Source: Oligoflexales bacterium
GTDB taxonomy: Bacteria; Bdellovibrionota; Oligoflexia; Oligoflexales; Oligoflexaceae
NCBI GenBank assembly: GCA_015232735.1
Contig: JADFZC010000127.1
Span: 1-7,156, forward strand
Direction of reading: 5' to 3'
Length of the DNA: 7,156 nt
Of the stretch, positions 1-6,250 are shown piece by piece. Positions within the stretch are counted from its first letter, which is position 1. Each line of letters begins with the position of its first letter. The position numbers and the translations under genes were made by a program. A model generated the notes under the pieces. It was given only the letters and a program-made list of their open reading frames with translations, was not told where the DNA came from and made no database searches.

Positions 1-1
1 A

Positions 2-2284
2 TTTTTTTTGCCAATAAGTCTGGTTTTCATAGTCAAATCCCCTCTTGCCGCTCAGAGTTATGCCGCCGGGGACCCCGCCCTCGGCAGACCCGGACAATGC
101 AAACCGGTTCTAGGCATTTCCATTTGTCCGCAGAATGCCCGGATGGAAGTGAATGAACCGCTGAAGAGAAATCAGATGTTTTCCCTCGGACAGTACAAAT
201 TTCTATGGATATATAATCATAAGGTAAAAGGTCAGCTTCTCATTTTCAATGACAGACATGATAACGGCTCCGTTTGGGAAACCGCTGCAGGCATGGGTTT
301 TCTGGCGGCGGGCAGAGGCGATGAGAAGATCATTGAAAACCGCGGTTCCTTCACCGTAACCGACCGGATCAGGGAATACTGTTACCACCAGAGGATCGAT
401 AATTTTTCAGGTACGGAAAACTTGTTAAAAATATCAGGCGGATTCGAGGATGACTGCCCTTTGCGATGGAGCATGGATTTTCATGTCACCGACGAGGGAC
501 ACCTTGCGTTCAATGCGAGAACGGACGGGGATGACTCCTATAACAGACTGTTTCTGACATACTCCACCGACAAGGGCGAAAGATTTTTCGGATTCGGAAT
601 GCAGTTCACTTATTTCGACCTTAAGGGATATGAGGTGCCGATAATAACACAGGAACAGGGAGTGGGGCGCTCTCTCCAGCCGCTTTCAGTTATGGCCGAC
701 CTGACCCAGGGCCGTGGTATATCCGGATCGCCTGTTACAAGTTACGGCAGTGTTCCACATTATATCACATCCAAATACAGATCGCTTTTTCTTACCGGGA
801 GCGCAATTTCCTTCTTTGATCTGAAAGACAGCGACAAGGTCAGGATAAAGATTTTCAAGGGTCAGATGGAGGGCCGGATTCTGGCCGGCAGTTCGCCATC
901 GGAGCTCATCGAATCCTATACGCTGTATGCAGGGAGGATGTCCGAGCTACCCTTATGGGTTGACAACGGCGCCATCATCGGCCTTCAGGGCGGAACTGAA
1001 AGGGTAAAATCGATCCAAAAGCAGCTTGATCTTCATCAGGTTCCGGTCTCTGCGATCTGGATGCAGGACTGGGTCGGCAAACGCAAAACAAGTTTCGGTT
1101 CCCAGCTATGGTGGAACTGGGTACTCGATGAGTCGCACTATCCCGAGTGGAGGGAACTTGTGTCTTCCCTTGATGCAAAGGGGATAAGGGTTCTCACATA
1201 CCTGAATCCCTTTCTTGCGGACATAACAGAAAAGAAGAGTTCCGACAGAAACCTTTTCCGCCAGGCCGCTGACAGCGGATATCTTGTAAAGGACAGCGCA
1301 GGGTCCGCTTACATGATAAAAAATACAAGCTTTTCCGCAGGCCTTCTGGACCTTTCAAACCCTGAAGCCACAAAATGGATAAAGCATATCATGAAAGAAA
1401 ACCTGATCAGCACAGGTGCCAAAGGATGGATGGCGGATTTTGGAGAGGCGCTTCCATTTGATTCCAGGCTCATGAACGCCGATCCAAAGGAGTATCACAA
1501 CTTATATCCTGAGAAGTGGGCTGCCTTGAACAGGGAGTTTCTTGAGGAAGAGGGGCTATGGGACGAGACGCTCTTTTTCTCAAGGTCGGCTTACATAAAA
1601 AGCCCCGGGAAAACACGTCTGTTCTGGCTTGGAGACCAGCTGGTGAGCTGGGATGGGTACGATGGGATAAAAACCGCCGTGGTCGGGCTCCTGTCGAGCG
1701 GCCTGTCCGGTTTTTCCCTGAACCACAGCGATACAGGAGGTTATACGACGATAAAGACTCCGCTTATGTCATATACAAGATCAAAGGAGCTCTTTCTCCG
1801 CTGGACAGAACTGGGTGCCTTCACCTCCGTGCTGAGGACGCACGAGGGAAACATTCCGGAGGCAAACCATCAGCTGTACACCGACAGCGGCACACTCGTC
1901 CACTTTTCGAAATTCGCAAATATTTACAAAGCGCTCTCCGGCTACAGGCGCTCCCTTATGGCAGAGGCCAGTGCCAAGGGACTTCCCGTGGTAAGACATC
2001 TGTGGATACACTATCCTGATGACAGGGAGGTTTTGAATTTAAGGTATCAGTTTCTCCTCGGCAGATATCTTCTGCTCGCCCCCGTCCTTGATAAAAGCCG
2101 CGAATATGTGAACGTTTACCTCCCCGATGACCACTTTATTCATCTGGAAAGCGGCAGGGCATACCGGAAGGGATGGCACAAGGTTGATGCAAAAATAGCT
2201 CATCCGGCGCTTTTTTATCATGACAGCATGCCGCAGGGGGAGATCCCTCTCGATGAAATAAGGGAACTGCTTCTCATCAAATAA
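2..2284 (+). CDS. GH31 alpha-glycosidase, sulfoquinovosidase (YihQ)-like, 5' end uncertain/partial
   Basis: Retaining alpha-glycosidase of family GH31, predicted to cleave alpha-linked (sulfo)sugar glycosides. Residues are numbered from a TTG at base 8. The nucleophile is Asp477 in WMADFGE and the acid/base is Asp543 in LGDQ; the HSDTGGYTT and RTHEGN motifs (residues 573-581 and 610-615) are typical of the YihQ branch. Aligned by eye to remembered E. coli YihQ, the recognition residues fall exactly in register: Gln327 (Q262), Gln353 (Q288), Trp369 (W304) and Tyr579 (Y508). The sulfonate-binding Arg301 position, however, is Gln366. The catalytic region begins near residue 57. The frame is open to the left edge, and no Shine-Dalgarno precedes the TTG at base 8 or the ATG at 143. 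Residues 1-19 look like a hydrophobic signal core ending in an Ala-rich SYA/AG cleavage-like site, so the true start may be outside the window and the enzyme exported. ATG 143 or 176 would give a cytoplasmic enzyme. GH31 membership is certain; SQ specificity is inferred. Confidence 0.9.
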   Translation, partial: FFLPISLVFIVKSPLAAQSYAAGDPALGRPGQCKPVLGISICPQNARMEVNEPLKRNQMFSLGQYKFLWIYNHKVKGQLLIFNDRHDNGSVWETAAGMGFLAAGRGDEKIIENRGSFTVTDRIREYCYHQRIDNFSGTENLLKISGGFEDDCPLRWSMDFHVTDEGHLAFNARTDGDDSYNRLFLTYSTDKGERFFGFGMQFTYFDLKGYEVPIITQEQGVGRSLQPLSVMADLTQGRGISGSPVTSYGSVPHYITSKYRSLFLTGSAISFFDLKDSDKVRIKIFKGQMEGRILAGSSPSELIESYTLYAGRMSELPLWVDNGAIIGLQGGTERVKSIQKQLDLHQVPVSAIWMQDWVGKRKTSFGSQLWWNWVLDESHYPEWRELVSSLDAKGIRVLTYLNPFLADITEKKSSDRNLFRQAADSGYLVKDSAGSAYMIKNTSFSAGLLDLSNPEATKWIKHIMKENLISTGAKGWMADFGEALPFDSRLMNADPKEYHNLYPEKWAALNREFLEEEGLWDETLFFSRSAYIKSPGKTRLFWLGDQLVSWDGYDGIKTAVVGLLSSGLSGFSLNHSDTGGYTTIKTPLMSYTRSKELFLRWTELGAFTSVLRTHEGNIPEANHQLYTDSGTLVHFSKFANIYKALSGYRRSLMAEASAKGLPVVRHLWIHYPDDREVLNLRYQFLLGRYLLLAPVLDKSREYVNVYLPDDHFIHLESGRAYRKGWHKVDAKIAHPALFYHDSMPQGEIPLDEIRELLLIK

Positions 2285-4637
2285 AGGTGAGATCCTCGGG
2301 ATCCATTTTCTCAAGTTTTTGAATGATCTCCTCATTGGTCGCAGGGATCCTGAGAGGGACAATCCCGCCGCTGAGGCTCTGCAGCGCCTGCTTTACAGCA
2401 CAAAAGACTGAAACGGACAGGACAAAAGGCGGCTCTCCCACTGCCTTGCTCCCCTTCACATTTTTCAGGTTCGTCTTATTTTCGATGATGTCGACATTGA
2501 ATATTTCCGGAACATCTTTAATGCCCGGGACCTTGTATGTGGTTGGAGATGGCGTCAAAAGCCGTCCCTTCCTGTCATATCTCAGATCCTCGCTGGTCAC
2601 CCAGCCCATTCCCTGAATGAAAGCCCCGACAATCTGCCCCCTGTCGATGCCCTCGTTGATCGGATTTCCTATATCCATGAGGATGTCGGTTCTCAGGACC
2701 TTGAGTTCCCCCGTGAACCTGTCTATCAGAACCTCGCTGACTGCAGCCCCCGCCGTGTGATACAGAAAAGGATTTCCCCTCCCCTTTCTCGCATCGAAAT
2801 AAAGGTCCGTCGTCTTATGGAATCCATAATCGCCGAGGCTTATCCTGTTGAGGTATGCATCAACTGCAAGCTGTGTGAGCCCAACCGCATTTTTGGGATC
2901 ACTCTCCAGATAAACCAGTCCCTTATGAAAGATGACATGCCTCCACTGCTTGTCGTTATCCAGGGAAATCTCCTCCTGTCGCAAGAAAAGGGAGGAACGC
3001 TCCCCGGGAGGAAGACCCAGGTAGATATCGGCAAAAAGAGCCAGCCTCTTTTTAATCTTGAGCGCGGCGTTAAGAGCCGCCGCGGCGTTTATGTCCGCCC
3101 CGCTCGATGCGGCGGTCGCTGACGAGTTATGAATTTTCTCAGTGGATGTGGGCATGACCCGCACATCCGACGGCTGAACGCCGAACGCCTCCGCCACCAC
3201 CTGCGCGATCTTGGTATTCACACCCTGACCCATTTCAATCGCGCCTGTCGATACCTGAAGCGTCCCATCCTTGTGGAGATTCACAAGCGCGCTGCCCTGG
3301 TTGAGCAGTCTTGTTGTGAAGGCTATTCCAAAATTGAGCCCCGTAAGTGAAATCCCCTTGACATGCGTCCTTGAAACCCTGTTGAAATCTTCTATGGACC
3401 TTTTTCTCTCGTGATAATCCGAGCTCTTGACAAGCCTGGAGAAAATCATGGGAAGAAAACAGTTTTCCACACTCTGTCCATAAGGCAGAACATTTTTCGG
3501 CGGCAAGTCCAAAAGATTTCGCTGCCTGACCAAAGCGGCATCGATTCCAAGCATCATGGCGATCTCTTCCATTATCACTTCCATGACGGCGATGCTCTGA
3601 GGCGCGCCAAATCCCCTGAAAGCCGTATTGGGCGCCATGTTTGTCTTTAACACCTGCCCTGTAAACCTTGCATTCGGGATAAAATACGCATTTGATGCAT
3701 GCAATAGCGCCCTCTGCATGATTGCCACCGAGAGGTCAAGATATGCCCCCCCGTCGGAAAAAAGGCTCATCTCAAGCCCTTTAATGATTCCACTTCTGTC
3801 AAACGCGACCTTGTACTCGGTCCTGTATGGATGCCTTTTTCCTGTGAAAAGCGCGTCCTCCTCCCTTTGCAGCAAAAGCCGCGCAGGCCTTTTGGTTTTA
3901 AAGGCCGAAAGCGCGCATAGCGCCGCCAGCTGGGAAGGCTGGGACTCTTTCCCCCCGAATCCGCCGCCGAGCCTCCTTACGGTACAGACAACCTGGCTCA
4001 GTTTGAGACCAAGGGCGCTCGCTACGATATGCTGCACTTCAGACGGATTCTGAGTCGATGAGTGGACCACAAGCTCGCTGTCATCCATAGGATGGACCAG
4101 ACACCCCTGGGGCTCGAGGTAAAAATGTTCCTGCCCCTTGCTCTCAAACACGCCTTCAAGTATCACAAGATCCCTGTCGGCAAATGCCTGAGCGACATCC
4201 CCGGTCTCAACCTTGCAGCTTCTGTCCAGATAGGACTTCTTCCTGATTGCATCCGATATCGTCAAAAGCGGCTCTTCCTCGGTTATGTCAAGCCTGATCA
4301 GTTTTTTTGCCTTGAGGACCGCCTTTTCGCTTTCCCCCGCAATGACACATATGGGTTCCCCGATAAAAGAAATCTCCTTTTCGGCCAGGATGGGCTGGTC
4401 CTCGACAATGGGTCCCCACCTGTTGTGTTTTAAATCCCTTGCGGTATAGACGCCTTTAATGCCTTCAACTTCCTGGGCCTCTCCCGTATCCACATCGTGA
4501 AGGATCCCCCTTGCGGTCCGGCTGAAGACAATGCCTACGACAAGTTCCCCGGAAAGACGCGGAATATCATCCACAAAAATGGACTCGCCGGATACGTGGG
4601 AAGATGAAGAATCATGCGGTACACTGTTCTTTTCCAT
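2277..4637 (-). CDS. xdhB: Xanthine dehydrogenase, molybdopterin-binding subunit (XdhB)
   Basis: Large catalytic subunit of xanthine dehydrogenase, which hydroxylates hypoxanthine to xanthine and xanthine to urate at a molybdenum centre. At 786 aa it is close to the remembered R. capsulatus XdhB (about 777 aa). The N-terminal PHDS...HVSGE...FVDD pattern (residues 7-24) is typical. Landmarks, with bovine enzyme equivalents from memory: Gln196 in STQN (Q767), GGGFGGKE ending in Glu231 (E802), Arg309 in IMQRAL (R880), Arg341 and Phe343 in FRGFG (R912, F914), Phe440-Thr441 (F1009-T1010), EMGQG at 468-472, and catalytic base Glu735 in KAVGEPP (E1261). Glu231 and Arg309 together favour purines over aldehyde substrates. 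The ATG at 4637 has GAGAGG six bases upstream and begins 17 bp after the xdhA stop, so the two are probably co-transcribed. Its last 8 bp overlap the convergent GH31 gene. No XdhC-like cofactor-insertion gene is in view. Confidence 0.95.
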   Translation of the reverse strand: MEKNSVPHDSSSSHVSGESIFVDDIPRLSGELVVGIVFSRTARGILHDVDTGEAQEVEGIKGVYTARDLKHNRWGPIVEDQPILAEKEISFIGEPICVIAGESEKAVLKAKKLIRLDITEEEPLLTISDAIRKKSYLDRSCKVETGDVAQAFADRDLVILEGVFESKGQEHFYLEPQGCLVHPMDDSELVVHSSTQNPSEVQHIVASALGLKLSQVVCTVRRLGGGFGGKESQPSQLAALCALSAFKTKRPARLLLQREEDALFTGKRHPYRTEYKVAFDRSGIIKGLEMSLFSDGGAYLDLSVAIMQRALLHASNAYFIPNARFTGQVLKTNMAPNTAFRGFGAPQSIAVMEVIMEEIAMMLGIDAALVRQRNLLDLPPKNVLPYGQSVENCFLPMIFSRLVKSSDYHERKRSIEDFNRVSRTHVKGISLTGLNFGIAFTTRLLNQGSALVNLHKDGTLQVSTGAIEMGQGVNTKIAQVVAEAFGVQPSDVRVMPTSTEKIHNSSATAASSGADINAAAALNAALKIKKRLALFADIYLGLPPGERSSLFLRQEEISLDNDKQWRHVIFHKGLVYLESDPKNAVGLTQLAVDAYLNRISLGDYGFHKTTDLYFDARKGRGNPFLYHTAGAAVSEVLIDRFTGELKVLRTDILMDIGNPINEGIDRGQIVGAFIQGMGWVTSEDLRYDRKGRLLTPSPTTYKVPGIKDVPEIFNVDIIENKTNLKNVKGSKAVGEPPFVLSVSVFCAVKQALQSLSGGIVPLRIPATNEEIIQKLEKMDPEDLTFI

Positions 4638-4643
4638 CGATTG

Positions 4644-4649
4644 CCTCTC
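4644..4649 (-). promoter_or_regulatory. Ribosome-binding site of xdhB
   Basis: GAGAGG on the minus strand, six bases before the xdhB ATG and inside the 17-bp gap after the xdhA stop. It supports independent initiation on a shared mRNA. Confidence 0.6.
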
Positions 4650-4654
4650 GGAGA

Positions 4655-6088
4655 TTAATGTGTTTCCTGATAAAATTTAAAAAGCAGATTCCCAGAAACC
4701 CTTCGCCTGTATGAGGAAAGCGCCCTCATGTCTGAAATGGGCGTCACCTCCCCGCCAATGATATCGGACAATTCCTTCATCAGGTCCATATCAAATTTCC
4801 TGCCGACGGCGTGATTTTCGGCGCTGTATATTCTCCGCGCATAGGGCGAAACGCCGCCGTAGGCAATCCTTGCACGGCTGATGACTGTATTGTTCATCTC
4901 GAGGTAGAATGCCGCCGACAGCGTCGATATGTCGAGATCCTTTCGCTTGCTGACCTTGTAAATCTTGAAGATCGCCCCTTGCTTGGGATGGGGAATGGAA
5001 ACCTGCCTTATTATTTCATCATCCCCCAAATCTGTTTTCCTGTACCCCAGGAAAAACTTGTCAAGCTTGACAATTCTTCCGCCGCCATCCTTGCTCTCCA
5101 AATGAACCTGCGCATCCAGCGCCAGCAGTGCGGGGATCATGTCCCCTATGGGAGAGGCGTTTGCCACATTCCCCGATACCGTTCCCACATTTCTTATCTG
5201 CGGCGAGGCAAACAGATTAAGAAGGGAGGAAATCTCGGGAATCCTGTCTTCAAAATATTTTTCCGCCTCTGAAAGAGTCGCCTTCGCCCCTATATTTATA
5301 AAACCGCCGTCGCTGCCAATGCCGTATAATTCAGGTATCAGGTTCAACGACAGGATATTTGCAGCCTCAAGCTTTCCCTTGTTCACCTGGACACCAAGAT
5401 CCGTGGCACCTGAAAAGACTTTCAAATCCCCATAAACCTTTCTCAGTCTCAAAGCCTCCTCAAAGGTCAAAGGTGCATGAAAGCTCCTGCCTTCCGACCT
5501 GATTGACACTGGAATTTTTACATGTTCCAGAAGTTCCCCGACCTGCCCGCTGTCGTAGTAACGCTCCCTTAGCGTCGTGACCGTCTGGGGATTCACGCTG
5601 AGAGCCGCTTCCAGGATAGGCTTGTACCCCGTGCACCTGCAAAGATTTCCGCTGCAGTGTTTTTTTATGTCGGCATGCGTCGCCTCTTTCTTGTCCTCGA
5701 AAAACCCGGTAATCGATGCGACAAATCCCGGGGTGCAAAATCCGCACTGTGCCCCATAGTGGTCCCTCACCGCTTTCTGAACCGGATGAAGTTCCCCATT
5801 TTCCTTGAGACCCTCAACGGTAACAATATGGCATCCGTCCATCAAAAAAAGAAAATTGATGCATGAGTTCAGTGTCTGAAATTCAAATTGCGCCGGTTTG
5901 TTTTCTCCACAGGGCCTGATCCTCGCGGCAAGAACCGTACAGGCGCCGCAATCGCCCTCGGCGCATACGACCTTTGTCCCGGTCAGATTCTGATCGTACC
6001 TCAGATATTCGGAAAGGGTTAAAAAAACCTTCTCCCCTTTTACTGTCCGCTTTTCCCCGTTAAGGTAAAAAATTATGTAGTCACGCAT
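4655..6088 (-). CDS. xdhA: Xanthine dehydrogenase small subunit: two [2Fe-2S] domains plus FAD domain (XdhA)
   Basis: Electron-transfer subunit that passes electrons from the molybdenum site in XdhB through two [2Fe-2S] clusters to FAD and then to NAD+ or another acceptor. Numbered from the chosen start (477 aa): plant-type ferredoxin cluster Cys42, Cys47, Cys50, Cys76; second cluster in the helical domain, Cys115 and Cys118 in CGFC and Cys150 and Cys152 in CRC; FAD-binding segments FSGATD at 225-230 and NVGTVSGN...SPIGD at 300-316; a KxSxRxxxDIS stretch at 378-388; C-terminal CO-dehydrogenase flavoprotein-like domain ending in SDMRA...YRR. I chose the ATG at 6088, not the in-frame ATG at 6106: AGGTGG lies 5 bases upstream of the former and nothing ribosome-binding precedes the latter. 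The resulting N-terminus ([12 protein letters not shown]) also matches remembered XdhA proteins. It is a complete two-subunit-type XdhA, first gene of the xdhAB pair. Confidence 0.95.
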   Translation of the reverse strand: MRDYIIFYLNGEKRTVKGEKVFLTLSEYLRYDQNLTGTKVVCAEGDCGACTVLAARIRPCGENKPAQFEFQTLNSCINFLFLMDGCHIVTVEGLKENGELHPVQKAVRDHYGAQCGFCTPGFVASITGFFEDKKEATHADIKKHCSGNLCRCTGYKPILEAALSVNPQTVTTLRERYYDSGQVGELLEHVKIPVSIRSEGRSFHAPLTFEEALRLRKVYGDLKVFSGATDLGVQVNKGKLEAANILSLNLIPELYGIGSDGGFINIGAKATLSEAEKYFEDRIPEISSLLNLFASPQIRNVGTVSGNVANASPIGDMIPALLALDAQVHLESKDGGGRIVKLDKFFLGYRKTDLGDDEIIRQVSIPHPKQGAIFKIYKVSKRKDLDISTLSAAFYLEMNNTVISRARIAYGGVSPYARRIYSAENHAVGRKFDMDLMKELSDIIGGEVTPISDMRALSSYRRRVSGNLLFKFYQETH

Positions 6089-6093
6089 TACGT

Positions 6094-6099
6094 CCACCT
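6094..6099 (-). promoter_or_regulatory. Ribosome-binding site of xdhA that decides its start
   Basis: AGGTGG on the minus strand, five bases before the ATG at 6088. The upstream in-frame ATG at 6106 is preceded only by A/T-rich sequence, so this site argues for the shorter protein. Confidence 0.65.
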
Positions 6100-6109
6100 G
6101 CGGCATGGA

Positions 6110-6137
6110 AATTTAAAAAAAATGGCTGCCGAAGCAA
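6110..6137 (-). promoter_or_regulatory. Alternative weak promoter for xdhA
   Basis: On the minus strand TTGCTT (6137-6132) and TAAATT (6115-6110) are 16 bases apart. The start would fall near 6103, inside the in-frame ATG at 6106-6104, so this promoter would be consistent only with translation from 6088. The match is poor and AT-richness alone could produce it. Confidence 0.2.
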
Positions 6138-6167
6138 TTGAACCCCTTTTGCCTCGAAACATTAGTT

Positions 6168-6180
6168 TGGCATTATGCCA
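6168..6180. promoter_or_regulatory. Candidate operator: 13-bp perfect palindrome over the xylA -35 box
   Basis: TGGCAT-T-ATGCCA forms perfect 6-bp arms around a single centre base. It covers five of six -35 bases of the xylA promoter, the place where a bound repressor would block RNA polymerase. The binding protein is unknown. It does not resemble a CcpA cre site or the long XylR operator of Firmicutes. Confidence 0.45.
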
Positions 6181-6187
6181 CCCTTGT

Positions 6188-6193
6188 ATTATA
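6188..6193 (-). promoter_or_regulatory. Minus-strand TATAAT, candidate -10 of xdhA overlapping the xylA -10
   Basis: Read on the minus strand this is a perfect TATAAT, sharing four bases with the plus-strand TATATT of xylA. No good -35 lies at 16-18 bases spacing (TTCGGG at 18 is the best). It would start transcription near 6181 and give xdhA a leader of about 93 nt, with the 13-bp palindrome right at its beginning. Confidence 0.35.
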
Positions 6194-6234
6194 TTAAAAG
6201 GCCAAAAAACACCCGAATCAACTAATTTTAAGAG

Positions 6235-6239
6235 AGGGG
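6235..6239 (+). promoter_or_regulatory. Ribosome-binding site of xylA
   Basis: AGGGG within AGAGAGGGGA, 11 bases before the xylA ATG. The spacing is slightly long, but it is the only purine-rich element near this start. Confidence 0.5.
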
Positions 6240-6250
6240 AACCTGTTGAC

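Larger units (their letters stand above)
6167..6195 (+). promoter_or_regulatory. Predicted sigma70-type promoter of xylA
   Basis: TTGGCA (6167-6172) and TATATT (6190-6195) are separated by exactly 17 bases. Each box has four of six or better agreement with TTGACA and TATAAT. The predicted transcript start is near 6202, giving a leader of about 50 nt before the xylA ATG. This is a by-eye prediction. Confidence 0.6.
6089..6250. promoter_or_regulatory. Divergent xdhA/xylA intergenic control region
   Basis: This 162-bp AT-rich stretch is the only sizeable non-coding DNA in the window and separates the divergent starts of xdhA and xylA. It carries the xylA promoter boxes, a palindrome over the -35 box, a minus-strand TATAAT, and both ribosome-binding sites. 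No tRNA, riboswitch fold or small ORF was recognised in it. Confidence 0.85.

Noticed and set aside
1558..2019. 153-codon open frame inside the GH31 gene in another frame
   Set aside because: It overlaps the catalytic Asp543 and GGYTT region of an intact GH31 gene, and the translated product is Arg-rich low-quality sequence typical of a shadow frame.
2291..2309. Small hairpin GATCC-TCG-GGATC followed by ATTTT just after the GH31 stop, as a terminator
   Set aside because: The stem is only 5 bp, the T run is short, and it lies inside the xdhB coding sequence (Asp-Pro-Glu-Asp codons), so it is not convincing.
2277..4637. XdhB as an aldehyde oxidase or CO dehydrogenase large subunit
   Set aside because: Glu231 and Arg309 match the purine-binding pair of xanthine dehydrogenases, and the CO dehydrogenase active-site Cys loop is not seen; the N-terminus and length match XdhB.
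6167..6189. TGGCA as a sigma54 -24 element
   Set aside because: There is no TTGC/GC -12 element at the required spacing, and the sigma70 reading fits with a 17-base spacer.
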